A stretch of 64,000 bases of DNA from Bifidobacterium eulemuris. Lineage in GTDB: Bacteria > Actinomycetota > Actinomycetes > Actinomycetales > Bifidobacteriaceae. Below the pieces are notes generated by a model. It saw only the letters and a list, made by a program, of their open reading frames with translations, ran no database searches and was not told where the DNA came from. The translations under genes were made by a program, and so were the position numbers. Below are positions 44,199 through 53,366 of this stretch, in pieces (positions within the stretch are counted from its first letter, which is position 1; the number at the start of each line of letters is the position of its first letter). The stretch is taken from assembly GCF_014898155.1 (NCBI RefSeq), contig NZ_CP062938.1, positions 1,054,001-1,118,000 of the forward strand, in the 5' to 3' direction.

Positions 44199-46448
44199 TC
44201 ACACCTCGCGCCAGGCGATGGCGCTGGAGGCGAGTTCGAAGCGTTCCGACGTGCCGTCGCCGAGACGGACCTCGGTGGTCTGCGGCTGGTCGGTGTTGTT
44301 GATCACGCAGTAGACATGCGACTGGGGGAAGTACGCGACCTCGCACTCGGGGTTGGTCGAGCTCCACGCGTCGTACTTGTCCTCGTTGCGGCTGGCGTAG
44401 AAGAGGATGCGTTCCAGCAGTCGGGCGTTGGCCGCGGAGTACGGCAGGCCGGACAGGTAGACGCCGCGTCCCTCGCCGTATTCGTTGACCGCGAGCTGGA
44501 CCTGGCCGTTGTCGGCGCGGATCAGCGTCACGTCCTCGTTGATGGGATAGGTGTTGGGGATGGGCTCGCCGAAGTCGATGCCGCCCACGACGCCGCCCTG
44601 ACCGCCGCCGCAGCCGGACAGCGGGATCGCGCGGGCCGCGTTGGCCGCCTCGATCACGCCGTCGGCCAGCGCCACATCCTCGGTGATGAAGTGGCGCTCG
44701 ACGACCGGCGGGAAGTACTTGTCGACGGACAGCGTCTGGTAGCGCTCCTCGTCCACGCCGAACACGTCGGCCAGCTGGAAGAAGCGTCCGGCCTGGAAAC
44801 GGGCCAGCGAGCTCGGCTCGCCCACGCCCACCAACGCGCCGCCGCCGCGCACCCAGGCGCGCAGGGTTTCGACCAGCTTCGGATCGGTCCACGCGTCGCC
44901 GCCGGAATAGGCGGTGTCGACCGGGCCGCCGGTGATGATCACGTCGATGTCGTCGTCCACACCGCCCGAGACCACGTCGTCGAAGCTGATGAAGCGCACG
45001 TTGACGCGCATGCCGGAGAGGGCTTCGAGGATGCCGTAATAGGAGTAGGTCTGCTTGTTGGGCAGCGCGTGCGCCACGGTGTAGGCCATCCAGGAGCGCA
45101 TCTTGCCCCAGCTGTTGAGGATCGCCACGTTGAGCTCGCCTTCGGCGGCGACTCCCCCGGTGCGCTCGTGCAGATCGCGGAATTCGTCGGCGATGTGGGT
45201 CACGGTGTCGACGAACTTGGGGAATTTGGCCGCCAGGCTCAGGTAGCCGCCGTAGCCCATGCGCGAGATGGGGCTGCGCATGATGGCGCGGCGGGCCTTG
45301 CGCCAGTTGTCGAGGCCTTCGACGCTCGGATCGTTGCCCTCGTAGAAGGTGTCGGGGAAGAAGTACGGCAGGAAGCGGCCCTCGGTGTACTTGACGCCAG
45401 GGATGTCCGCGATCATGCGGGTGGTGGTGCCGTCGCCGATGGAGCCGACCACCGCGTCGAGGCCGAGCTCCTCGAAGCCCTCCTTGTAGGGCTCGGTGCC
45501 GATCCACTGGTCGCCGAGGAACATCATGGCCTCTTTGCCGGCGGCGTGGGTCATGTCGACGAGTTCCTTGACGTTGCGGCGCACGAAGCCGGAGAGGAAG
45601 TCGATCCAATCGCGCTGGGCCTTGCGGGGCACGCGCCAGGCGGAATTGTAGGCGCCGCCGTCCACGAAGTCCTCGGGGCGCTGGCGGTAGCCGTATTCGG
45701 CCTCGAAGTCGTCGAGGGCCTTGGGGCTCACGGTGCAGGAGCAGCCGAACCAGTCGACGATCTTCTCGCGGTGCTTCTCGTCGAAGAGCAGCGTGAACTG
45801 GTAGAAGAAGGTGGTGAAGCGCACCACGTCGACCTGCGGGTTGTCTTTGAGCCAGTCGCGGAAGGTGTCGAGCACGAAGCCGCGGGTGGCGTCATGGTAG
45901 ATGTCGAAGGGGATCTCGTGTTCCTTGTCGCCCCAGTCGTTGGTCAGATGGTTGTACATCTCGACCGGGTCCCAGATGATGTAGGCGAGGAAGGTGACCG
46001 TGTACTCGTGCATCGGCGTCGCGTTCGCGATATGCACCGTGTCCGTCTCGGCGTCGAGCGTCCAATCGGAGGCGTCCACGACCTGGCCGGTGGTGCGGTC
46101 GATGACCTCCCAGTACTTGTGCGGGTCGGCGTCGCGGTTCGGCTGGAGCTGCTCCTCGTAGAAGCTGTCCATCAGCGGCACGTCCACCGTGGAGTCCTGG
46201 GCCAGCACGCGGCCGGTGAGCAGGAAGACCTGCGGGGTCTCGTCCATATGCAGGGTGATCCACTCGTTGTGCGCGCGGGTCGGGAAGTAGGCGCTGTACA
46301 CCTTCTTGCCGAGGGCGAGCACGGCCTCGTCCAGATGGGTGCCGTCGGAGTTGCGGATGGCGTCGGCGCCCCACAGTTCGGCGAGTTCCTTGGTTTTCTC
46401 GGCGAAGTTCTCTTCGCTGGGAAGGGTGAAACGACCAGTAGTGGTCAT
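44199..46448 (-). CDS. lnpA: 1,3-beta-galactosyl-N-acetylhexosamine phosphorylase (LnpA, GH112)
   Basis: A 749-residue GH112 enzyme that phosphorolyses lacto-N-biose (milk oligosaccharide core) and galacto-N-biose (mucin core) to galactose-1-P and HexNAc. MTTTGRFTLPSEENFAEKTK at the start and FYEGNDPSVEG, which holds the acid aspartate, are hallmarks. AAGGAG precedes the ATG at 46448; a longer frame into the gap is rejected. Cytoplasmic; central enzyme of the operon. Confidence 0.97.
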   Translation of the reverse strand: MTTTGRFTLPSEENFAEKTKELAELWGADAIRNSDGTHLDEAVLALGKKVYSAYFPTRAHNEWITLHMDETPQVFLLTGRVLAQDSTVDVPLMDSFYEEQLQPNRDADPHKYWEVIDRTTGQVVDASDWTLDAETDTVHIANATPMHEYTVTFLAYIIWDPVEMYNHLTNDWGDKEHEIPFDIYHDATRGFVLDTFRDWLKDNPQVDVVRFTTFFYQFTLLFDEKHREKIVDWFGCSCTVSPKALDDFEAEYGYRQRPEDFVDGGAYNSAWRVPRKAQRDWIDFLSGFVRRNVKELVDMTHAAGKEAMMFLGDQWIGTEPYKEGFEELGLDAVVGSIGDGTTTRMIADIPGVKYTEGRFLPYFFPDTFYEGNDPSVEGLDNWRKARRAIMRSPISRMGYGGYLSLAAKFPKFVDTVTHIADEFRDLHERTGGVAAEGELNVAILNSWGKMRSWMAYTVAHALPNKQTYSYYGILEALSGMRVNVRFISFDDVVSGGVDDDIDVIITGGPVDTAYSGGDAWTDPKLVETLRAWVRGGGALVGVGEPSSLARFQAGRFFQLADVFGVDEERYQTLSVDKYFPPVVERHFITEDVALADGVIEAANAARAIPLSGCGGGQGGVVGGIDFGEPIPNTYPINEDVTLIRADNGQVQLAVNEYGEGRGVYLSGLPYSAANARLLERILFYASRNEDKYDAWSSTNPECEVAYFPQSHVYCVINNTDQPQTTEVRLGDGTSERFELASSAIAWREV

Positions 46449-46490
46449 GGTTGTGTCTCCTTGGGATGTGGGAGGGAAATGCGATGCCAT

Positions 46491-46545
46491 GCCGGGCGGC
46501 GCGTCGGCCTCCCTGACTGCACAAGACACCGATGCGGCGCCCGGC
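46491..46545 (-). terminator. Intercistronic hairpin gltC-lnpA
   Basis: GCCGGGCGGCGCGTCGG pairs with CCGATGCGGCGCCCGGC with one or two mismatches, between gltC and lnpA. Confidence 0.5.
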
Positions 46546-46574
46546 ACGACAAGTTGTGGTGGGATTTGGAAGGA

Positions 46575-47513
46575 TCAGCCCTTGACCGCGCCGGCGGCGA
46601 GGCCGGCCTGCCAGTAGCGCTGCAGGCCGAGGAAGAGCACGATCACCGGAAGCACGCCGAGCAGCGCGCCCATCATCAACGCTCCTCGATCGTTGAACGT
46701 GGCCAGCGAGACCATGCCGTACAGGCCGAGCGTGACCGGCTTGAGCGAATCGGACGAGAGCATCATCAACGGCAGCAGGAAGTTGTTCCAGGTGGCCACG
46801 AACAGGAAGAGGAAGATCGTCACCATGGCGGGGGCGAGGATCCTCAGCACGATCGTGAAGAAGATGCGGGCTTCGCCGGCGCCGTCGATGCGGGCGGCCT
46901 CGAGCAGTTCGTTCGGCACGGAGCTCTGCGCGTACACGCGGCCCAGGAAGAATCCGAAGGGCGAGACCGAGCAGGGGATGATCACGGCGAGCATGGTGTT
47001 GGTCAGGTGCACCGCGTGGAAGATCGAGTACTGCGGGATGGTCAGCAGGGCGGCGGGCATGAGCATGCAGCCCATGATGACGCCGATGGCGGCGTTCTTG
47101 CCGCGGAAGTTGAACTTCGCGGTGGCGTAGCCGGCCATCACGGCCACGATGGTGCCGACGGCGGCGGAGACGCCCGAGTAGATCAGCGAGTTGAGCACCC
47201 AGCGCCAGAACTGGCCGCGGGTCCATCCCAGCAGCTTGGAGTAGTTGGTGGCGATGGCGTCGGGCAGTTGGTCGATGCCGACGGCGAACCACAGTCCGTT
47301 GCTGCCGGTCATCTGCGAGGGGTTCTTCGTCGAGGCGACGATCGCCCAGTAGATCGGGAAGAGGAAGTAGATCAGGGCCGCGACCAGCACCACGATGGTG
47401 ATGACCTTGACGACCGGGGACGGGCGCATCGAGCGGGGCAGGTCGTTGGCCGCCTTCGCCTGGAGCTTCTCGGCTTTTCTGCGGGCGCGCGCCTGTGAGG
47501 ACATGGCGATCAT
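46575..47513 (-). CDS. gltC: GNB/LNB ABC transporter permease GltC
   Basis: A 312-residue CUT1 permease (MalG type) with a basic cytoplasmic head, six spans and the EAA loop (LLEAARIDGAGEARIFF). The start ATGA overlaps the gltB stop by 4 bp. With GltA and GltB it imports lacto-N-biose and galacto-N-biose; the ATPase must be encoded elsewhere. Confidence 0.93.
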   Translation of the reverse strand: MIAMSSQARARRKAEKLQAKAANDLPRSMRPSPVVKVITIVVLVAALIYFLFPIYWAIVASTKNPSQMTGSNGLWFAVGIDQLPDAIATNYSKLLGWTRGQFWRWVLNSLIYSGVSAAVGTIVAVMAGYATAKFNFRGKNAAIGVIMGCMLMPAALLTIPQYSIFHAVHLTNTMLAVIIPCSVSPFGFFLGRVYAQSSVPNELLEAARIDGAGEARIFFTIVLRILAPAMVTIFLFLFVATWNNFLLPLMMLSSDSLKPVTLGLYGMVSLATFNDRGALMMGALLGVLPVIVLFLGLQRYWQAGLAAGAVKG

Positions 47514-48481
47514 TCCGCGTTCACCTTCCTTTCGACGAGGGCGTAGGCCATGGCGAGCACGCCCGCGATCAGCGCCATCACGATGGCGATGGCCGAGGCC
47601 GGGCCGTCACCGCCGGGGGTGAGGGTGCCTTGCGAGGTGTTCATGGCCATCATCATCGGCGTATACGATTTGGAGATGCCGGGGTCGGCGGTTTGCATGA
47701 TCTGCGGCTCGTTGAACAGCTGGATGGTGCCGACGATGGACAGCAGCATGGCGAGCAGGGCGGCGGAGCGCACGTTCGGCAGCTTGATCTTCATCGCGAT
47801 CTGGAAGCCGTTCGCGCCGTCGATGCGCGCGGCCTCGTACAGCTCGTGCGGAATGGCCTGCAACGCGGCCAGGAAGATCAGCATGTTGTAGCCGGTGAAG
47901 GTCCAAGTGGTGATGTTGGCCATCGAGGCGAGCACGATGTTGTCGGCGAAGAAGTCGACGTTGATGCCCAGGGCCGCCAGACCTTTGACGATCGGGGAGA
48001 TCTGGCCGTTGTAGAGGTACACCCAGATGATGGAGGCGACCACGCCGGGGATGGCGTAGGGCAGGAAGTAGCCCAGGCGGAAGCCGGTGATGTGCTTGAC
48101 GACGAAGGAATCGATGAGCATGGCCAGCGCGAGGGCGGCGATGATCATGATGGGCACCTGGATGAGGGTGTAGATAAGCACGCGGCCGATGCCGCCCCAG
48201 AAGTTGGATGAGGTGAGCACGTACTGGAAGTTCTCGAAGCCGACGAACTGGTTGACGAGTTCGCCGCCGCCGTACGCGCCGCCGCCTTCGGATACCTGGC
48301 GGAAGAAGCTGGAATAGACGGCCCAGATGATGGGCAGGATGAACACGAGGGCGAACAGGATTCCGAACGGCGCCATAAACGCCCAGCCGGTGCGGTTCTC
48401 GCGCTTCGCGGCGTTCGACCGCTTCGGCTTGGCCGCGCGGCGCGCGCCGCCCGCCTTCGCGGATTGTGTGGTTGCAGTCAT
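47510..48481 (-). CDS. gltB: GNB/LNB ABC transporter permease GltB
   Basis: A 323-residue CUT1 permease (MalF type). A Lys/Arg/Ala-rich head is followed by six spans and the EAA loop (LYEAARIDGANGFQIAM). The chosen ATG at 48481 begins MTATTQSAKAGGARR behind AAGGTAG. It lies 152 bp behind gltA, separated by the terminator-like hairpin at 48534-48564, so it should be expressed below gltA. Confidence 0.93.
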   Translation of the reverse strand: MTATTQSAKAGGARRAAKPKRSNAAKRENRTGWAFMAPFGILFALVFILPIIWAVYSSFFRQVSEGGGAYGGGELVNQFVGFENFQYVLTSSNFWGGIGRVLIYTLIQVPIMIIAALALAMLIDSFVVKHITGFRLGYFLPYAIPGVVASIIWVYLYNGQISPIVKGLAALGINVDFFADNIVLASMANITTWTFTGYNMLIFLAALQAIPHELYEAARIDGANGFQIAMKIKLPNVRSAALLAMLLSIVGTIQLFNEPQIMQTADPGISKSYTPMMMAMNTSQGTLTPGGDGPASAIAIVMALIAGVLAMAYALVERKVNAE

Positions 48482-48533
48482 TGCACTACCTTGTCTTTCA
48501 AGGAAAATGAGGACATCATTGCCCTGGACAACA

Positions 48534-48564
48534 AAAGGCCGGAGGGTTTGAAGCTCCGGCCTTT
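48534..48564 (-). terminator. Terminator-like attenuator between gltA and gltB
   Basis: AAAGGCCGGAG and CTCCGGCCTTT form a perfect 11-bp stem with a 9-nt loop. On the minus strand TTTTGTTG follows. It lies 70 bp behind the gltA stop, inside the operon, so partial read-through would give excess binding protein over permease. Confidence 0.75.
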
Positions 48565-48633
48565 CGGTTGTGAGGGTGGGACGGATCACGTCACCGGGAA
48601 AGGCCCCGGCGGCTTGGCGATCCGTTCGATCCG

Positions 48634-49953
48634 CTACTCGGCCACGGACAGGCCGAGGTTCTTGAGGGTCTCGATGGAGGTGGTCTGGGCCGTGGAGAAG
48701 ACATCCGCGACCTTACCGGAACCGTCCACCGCCTTGGCGGCGGTTTCCTTCATCGCGGCGCCCACCGCGGAGTAGCCAGGCATGTAGGTGAACTCGCCCA
48801 TGTTGTCGTTGGCGGTGGCGAGCTCGGCCATCACGTCCTGGCCACCGTAGAACTCGGACCAATCGGCCGGGGTCTCAGCGGCTTCGGTGCTGGCGGCCAC
48901 GACCAGGCCCTGGGAGACCAGATCGGCGACCTGGGTGTTGAACCAGTCGAGGAACTCCATGGCCTCGGCCGGGTGCTCGGAGCCCTTCATCACGGCCACG
49001 CCGGAGCCACCGTCGGGGCCGGACTTGCCGCCGTTCTCGAACCAGTCGCCGAGCTGGGCGACGCGCCACTGGCCCTTCTGGGCATCACCGATGGAGTCCA
49101 TGAGCAGCGGGGCTTCCCAGCCGGCGCCGATGGTGCCGATCAGGGAGCCGTCCTGCAGGGAGGCGTCGAAGGAGGGATCCCAGCGCGGGCTGGTGGCCAC
49201 GGCGCTGCTGTCGATCAGCTCCTGGAACACGGAGGCCACGGCGCTGGAGCCGGCGGTTTCGGTGTTGACGACCCAGGCGTCGTTCTCAACGGTGTACCAG
49301 GACTCGGAGGCGCCGGCCAGACCGGGGAACATGTTGCCGGCCTCATCGGCCTGGTAGGACAGGATGTACTTGCCCTGCTCAGCGGCCTTCTTGGCGGATT
49401 CGATGAGCTCATCCTGCGTGGTGGGCACGCTCAGGCCCAGCTCCTCGAAGGCGGTGGCGTTGTAGTAGTAGACCAGCGGGCCGGTGTCCTGCGGCAGGCC
49501 GTAGGTCTTGCCGCCGACCTGCATCAGCTTGAAGGGGCCCTCTGCGAAGTGGTCCTGATACTTGGCGGCCTCTTCGGTGACGTCCTCCAGCATGCCCTTG
49601 GTGAAGACCTCGGGCAGCTCCGAATAACCGATCTGGGCCAGGTCGGGCGCCTCGCCGGACTTGACGTCGGTTTCGAGCTTCTTGATCATGTCGGAGGCGC
49701 CGCCGTCGAACTTGGTGGCGGTGACCTGGATGTCCGGATGCTCGTCGTTCCACTTCTTGACGATGTCGTTCACCAGCGTCATGCCCTCGCTATCAGGCAG
49801 ACGGTGCATGTAGGTGATCTCAACGGGTTCGCCTGAGGTCGAGCCGCCGTCGCTGGCGGTGTCGCCACCGGCGCTGCCGCAGCCGGACAGGGCGATGCCC
49901 ATCGCGGCGACGGAGGCCAGAGCGGCTATGAAGCGTTTGTTGTGCGAAACCAT
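48634..49953 (-). CDS. gltA: GNB/LNB-binding lipoprotein GltA
   Basis: A 439-residue solute-binding lipoprotein, very close in size to the known bifidobacterial GL-BP. Signal peptide with lipobox ALSGC (Cys at about 25), a Gly/Ser/Asp linker and an SBP_bac_1 fold (VEITYMHRLPDSEGMTLVND). It captures lacto-N-biose-type disaccharides outside the membrane. AAGGAG precedes the ATG. First gene of the operon; promoter at 50008-50036. Confidence 0.95.
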   Translation of the reverse strand: MVSHNKRFIAALASVAAMGIALSGCGSAGGDTASDGGSTSGEPVEITYMHRLPDSEGMTLVNDIVKKWNDEHPDIQVTATKFDGGASDMIKKLETDVKSGEAPDLAQIGYSELPEVFTKGMLEDVTEEAAKYQDHFAEGPFKLMQVGGKTYGLPQDTGPLVYYYNATAFEELGLSVPTTQDELIESAKKAAEQGKYILSYQADEAGNMFPGLAGASESWYTVENDAWVVNTETAGSSAVASVFQELIDSSAVATSPRWDPSFDASLQDGSLIGTIGAGWEAPLLMDSIGDAQKGQWRVAQLGDWFENGGKSGPDGGSGVAVMKGSEHPAEAMEFLDWFNTQVADLVSQGLVVAASTEAAETPADWSEFYGGQDVMAELATANDNMGEFTYMPGYSAVGAAMKETAAKAVDGSGKVADVFSTAQTTSIETLKNLGLSVAE

Positions 49954-49967
49954 ATCTCTAACTCCTT

Positions 49968-49979
49968 GTGAATATTCAC
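49968..49979. promoter_or_regulatory. 12-bp perfect palindrome in the gltA leader
   Basis: GTGAATATTCAC lies between the promoter and the Shine-Dalgarno sequence of gltA. TGATA/TATCA arms at 49993-50008 lie next to the -10 box. Either may be an operator; the known NagR regulator of this operon cannot be assigned without its motif. Confidence 0.35.
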
Positions 49980-50007
49980 CATCACTCCTCTGTGATAGCT
50001 GAGTATC

Positions 50008-50036
50008 AATATACGGTGCCAGAGAATAAATGTCAA
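50008..50036 (-). promoter_or_regulatory. Near-consensus promoter of the LNB/GNB operon
   Basis: On the minus strand a perfect TTGACA (50031-50036), 17 bp, then TATATT (50008-50013), about 50 bp before the gltA ATG. So strong a core promoter implies control by a repressor. Confidence 0.8.
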
Positions 50037-50113
50037 CTTCGCTAACAATAAAGCGTGTCTCTTAGAGAAAAAGCCTGAAAACCCTTTGTTTTTCTTGGAT
50101 TTTCGCCATTTCT

Positions 50114-50743
50114 CTATTTTGTTAACACCCCTTTGTCACCAAGCTCTTGCCGCAGCTGTTCGGCATCGGTGAAGCAGATGCCCAGCAGCCCCTCCAGCCC
50201 GGCCACGTCGGCGTTGCGCCGCTTGTCGTCCACGAACGCCGTGGCTGCGGGATCCACGCCGAATCTCTCGATGGCGCGCCGGAAGATCCGCGGATCCGGC
50301 TTGATCATCCCTTCCTCGGACGACACCACCACATCGGAGAGCAGCCGCAGCTCCGGGAACCGCTCGCGGGCGGCCTCGACATAGTCGGTCGTGAAATTCG
50401 TCAGCCCCCACATGCGGATCCCCGCCGCGTCCAGATCACGCAACAACTCCCCCATGCCGGGCATCATGCCGGCGAGCGCCATCCTCTGCCGCTCGAGCAG
50501 CACGCGGAACACCCACGCGACCGCGGGACCGTGCTGCGTCTCATAATCGGCGAGCACCTGGCTCTCGCTCCACCCCAGGTTGGCTTTCCGCTCGTAGTAG
50601 TGATAGCCGAAACGATCCGCCGGATCGAAGAACATATCGACCACGCCGGGCGGATACTGCCCCTCCAACGCGAGCCTCGGCTGGAAATCGACCAGCACGC
50701 CGCCGAAATCGAATATCACGTCGGTGATGGCGGATCGCCCCAT
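50114..50743 (-). CDS. HAD-superfamily hydrolase
   Basis: A 209-residue haloacid dehalogenase-type phosphatase (subfamily IA, YihX-like): motif I VIFDFGGVLVDF, motif II LTNFT, motif III KPDPRIF and motif IV FVDDKRRN. The substrate is probably a sugar phosphate such as glucose-1-P, by analogy only. GGAGGGG precedes the ATG at 50743. The stop lies 160 bp before gltA. Confidence 0.85.
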   Translation of the reverse strand: MGRSAITDVIFDFGGVLVDFQPRLALEGQYPPGVVDMFFDPADRFGYHYYERKANLGWSESQVLADYETQHGPAVAWVFRVLLERQRMALAGMMPGMGELLRDLDAAGIRMWGLTNFTTDYVEAARERFPELRLLSDVVVSSEEGMIKPDPRIFRRAIERFGVDPAATAFVDDKRRNADVAGLEGLLGICFTDAEQLRQELGDKGVLTK

Positions 50744-50904
50744 ATCCCCTCCTTCGTCGCTGCGCCGCGTTCCGCGACCGCCGAACGCACAGCGCCACCC
50801 TACCCAAGACCATCCAAGACTATCGCCGGGTGGCCGACAACCGCACGTATCCGCAATGGCGCATGGCGAATGCGACGCACACGTCCGTGGGCACGCAAAC
50901 AAAA

Positions 50905-50940
50905 ACCCGGCGGACGCTGGATTTCCAACGGCCGCCGGGT
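50905..50940 (-). terminator. Intrinsic terminator behind tRNA-Ser
   Basis: ACCCGGCGG and CCGCCGGGT form the stem. On the minus strand TTTTTGTTTG follows. Confidence 0.8.
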
Positions 50941-50948
50941 CTGGCCTG

Positions 50949-51033
50949 CGGACAGAGCGAGATTCGAACTCGCGGAGGGTTGCCCCTCAACGGTTTTCAA
51001 GACCGTCTCTTTAGACCGCTCAGACATCTGTCC
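50949..51033 (-). tRNA. tRNA-Ser (UGA)
   Basis: An 85-nt class II tRNA: acceptor GGACAGA/TCTGTCC, anticodon stem ACGGT/ACCGT with loop CTTGAAA (anticodon TGA), a long variable arm, and T arm CGAG-TTCGAAT-CTCG. CCA not encoded. It follows serS on the same strand, so enzyme and substrate tRNA are adjacent. Confidence 0.95.
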
Positions 51034-51076
51034 TCGGGGTCACCATGCTAATCGCACCCCTCGATTAGCGTGCGCC

Positions 51077-51169
51077 GTCACAACGCTTTAACCACATCGA
51101 TTATCGCGATGACGCCATTGCGCCGATTCCGGCCAAGTGGCGCACCCCCTATGGTTAAAGCGTTGTAAC
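51077..51169. repeat. Long inverted repeat between serS and tRNA-Ser
   Basis: ACAACGCTTTAACCA (51080-51094) and its perfect complement (51152-51166) extend to 18 bp with one mismatch. Inside, CGCCATTG and CAAGTGGCG pair again. The fold begins 15 bp behind the serS stop. Confidence 0.7.
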
Positions 51170-51180
51170 CGTCAACCCGA

Positions 51181-52467
51181 TCATGCCTCCCACGCGGTGG
51201 GCTCGATCACTTCCTTGCCGCCCATATACGGACGCATGGCCTTGGGGATGACGATGGAGCCGTCGGCCTGCTGATGGTTCTCGAGGATCGCGACCAGCCA
51301 GCGGGTGGTGGCCAGCGTACCGTTCAACGTGGAGACCGGACGGGTGCCGCCGCCCTCCATGCGTTCGCGGATGTTCAGACGGCGCGCCTGGTATTCGGTG
51401 CAGTTCGAGGTGGAGGTCAGCTCGCGGTACTTGCCCTGGGTCGGCACCCACGCCTCGCAGTCGAACTTGCGGGCGGCCGAGGATCCCAGATCGCCGGCGG
51501 CCGTGTCGATCACACGGTACGGCAGTTCGACCTTGCCGAGCATCTCCTCCTCCATGGCGAGCAGATGCTTGTGCTCATCGCGGGCGTTCTCCTGCTGGGC
51601 GTAGACGAACATCTCCACCTTGTCGAACTGGTGCACGCGGATGATGCCGGAGGTGTCCTTGCCGGCGGCGCCGGCCTCGCGGCGGTAGCAGGAGGACCAG
51701 CCGCAATAGCGCAGCGGACCGCCCGACAGGTCGAGGATCTCGTCCTCGTGCATGCCGGCGAGCGCCACTTCGGAGGTGCCGACGAGGTACTGGTCGTCGG
51801 GTTCGCGCAGACGGTAGATCTCGTCGGCGTGGGAGTTGAGGAAGCCGGTGCCGCGCATGACCTCGGGACGCACCAGCGTGGGGGTGATGGCGAGCGTGAA
51901 GCCGTTCGCCTCGGCCTGGTCGACGGCCATGGTGAGCATCGCGATCTGCATGCGGGCCACGGCGCCGCGCAAGAAGTAGAAGCGGGAGCCGCCGACCTTC
52001 GCGCCGCGGCGCGTGTCGATGCCGGCCACGCCGGTGCCCAGGGTCATATGGTCCTTCGGTTCGAAACCCTCGGCCGCGAAGTCGCGGATCTGGCCGACCT
52101 TCTTGACGACGACGTAATCGTCCTCGCCACCGGCGGGGGCCTCGTCCTCGACGATGTTCGACAGCTTCCACATCGCGGTGGTGTACGCCTCGGAGGCGGC
52201 GTCGGCGGCGGCCTTGAACTCGGCCACCTTGTTGGACAGCTCCTTGGTCTGCGCGATCAGCGCGGCCTTCTCGTCGGCGGGGGCGGCGGCGACCTTCTTG
52301 CCGATCTCCTTCTGCTGGGCGCGGGCGGCCTCGAATTCCTTGAGGGATTCACGGCGCGTCTCGTCGGAGGAAAGCACCTCGTCCACCAGCTCCACGGATT
52401 CCCCGCGCTTGCGCTGGGATTCCTTGACGATGTCGGTGTGTTCGCGAATGAATTGAATATCAAGCAT
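51181..52467 (-). CDS. serS: Seryl-tRNA synthetase
   Basis: A 428-residue class II SerRS: N-terminal antiparallel coiled-coil arm (about 30-105), motif 2 (CGWSSCYRREAGAAGKDTSG) and motif 3 (NGTLATTRWLVAILENHQ). It charges tRNA-Ser, one of which lies directly downstream. It begins 12 bp behind the BglG-type gene and may share its transcript. Confidence 0.96.
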   Translation of the reverse strand: MLDIQFIREHTDIVKESQRKRGESVELVDEVLSSDETRRESLKEFEAARAQQKEIGKKVAAAPADEKAALIAQTKELSNKVAEFKAAADAASEAYTTAMWKLSNIVEDEAPAGGEDDYVVVKKVGQIRDFAAEGFEPKDHMTLGTGVAGIDTRRGAKVGGSRFYFLRGAVARMQIAMLTMAVDQAEANGFTLAITPTLVRPEVMRGTGFLNSHADEIYRLREPDDQYLVGTSEVALAGMHEDEILDLSGGPLRYCGWSSCYRREAGAAGKDTSGIIRVHQFDKVEMFVYAQQENARDEHKHLLAMEEEMLGKVELPYRVIDTAAGDLGSSAARKFDCEAWVPTQGKYRELTSTSNCTEYQARRLNIRERMEGGGTRPVSTLNGTLATTRWLVAILENHQQADGSIVIPKAMRPYMGGKEVIEPTAWEA

Positions 52468-52478
52468 GAGCCATAAGC

Positions 52479-53342
52479 CTAGTCCCGCAAGCCGACACTC
52501 CGGCCGTGTCGTCCGTTATCCGCGACGCGGGCGACGTGCAACGCCAGATAGGCGATCTCGTCCTCGGTGATGTCCGCGTCGAAGCGCAGCTCCAGCACCG
52601 TCGCGATATACGAGGCGCAGCGCACCGCCTGCGCGTAGGAATCGCGGATCGCGCCGACGATCGATTCGGGTTCGTCGACGAGCTGCCGATGCTGGTTGAT
52701 GCGCACGAACAGGTAGCGCAGATGCGTGATGAAACGCCCCACGTTCACCGACGAACGGTCCAGCTCGACCTCGTATGTCTCTTCGATGATGGTGATGATC
52801 TGCTGGATCACGCCGGTCATCTGATAGGTGTAGGTCAGGTCTCCCGTGGAGAATCCGGCGTTCACCAGATGCAGGGCCAGGGCGATGGCCTCCCCTTGCG
52901 GCAGCGCGCGGTCCAGCCTCCGGTTCAACGCCCGCACCAGCAGACGCCCTTGTTCGTATTCCTTCGGATAGAGGTTGGACACCTCCCCTACCAGCGGATA
53001 GTCGACCTCGATGCCTCGCTCCAGCCGCAACAGCGCGTTGTCCACATGGTCGGCGACCGCCATCACCAGCGTGGCGCTGCCCTGCATGTCGGCGCCCAGT
53101 CCGGCCTCCCCCATCGCCTCGCAGACCGCGCGGATCGTCTCCGGCCGGATATCGGACAGCAATTGCGCCATATGATCGGGGTCGCGTCCGTCCGCCGGCA
53201 CGAAGGTGCGCACCACTTTGCTCTCATCGACGCGCATGCCGGGCCTGGCTTGGAATCCGATGCCCCGACCGGTGAGGATCACCTCGCCGTCGCGCCCCTG
53301 GGCCAACACCACGTTGTTGTTGAACACGCGCAGGATTTTCAT
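52479..53342 (-). CDS. BglG/LicT-family transcriptional antiterminator
   Basis: A 287-residue RNA-binding antiterminator. The N-terminal CAT domain (MKILRVFNNNVVLAQGRDGE, to about 55) binds a RAT hairpin. PRD1 (about 65-170) and PRD2 (about 175-285) carry the regulatory histidines (VADHVDNAL, FITHLRYLF). AGGA precedes the ATG at 53342. It lies 24 bp behind the PTS gene. A RAT overlapping a terminator is found in the leader of the first gene of this operon (57144-57204), so it should control the MFS-PTS-antiterminator operon, including itself, according to PTS phosphorylation. Confidence 0.93.
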   Translation of the reverse strand: MKILRVFNNNVVLAQGRDGEVILTGRGIGFQARPGMRVDESKVVRTFVPADGRDPDHMAQLLSDIRPETIRAVCEAMGEAGLGADMQGSATLVMAVADHVDNALLRLERGIEVDYPLVGEVSNLYPKEYEQGRLLVRALNRRLDRALPQGEAIALALHLVNAGFSTGDLTYTYQMTGVIQQIITIIEETYEVELDRSSVNVGRFITHLRYLFVRINQHRQLVDEPESIVGAIRDSYAQAVRCASYIATVLELRFDADITEDEIAYLALHVARVADNGRHGRSVGLRD

Positions 53343-53366
53343 GGAGTTCCTTTCGTCGGCCACACT

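Noticed and set aside
53343..53366. RAT site directly before the antiterminator gene
   Set aside because: The 24-bp gap between the PTS and BglG-type genes is too short. The matching RAT lies in the operon leader at 57176-57204.
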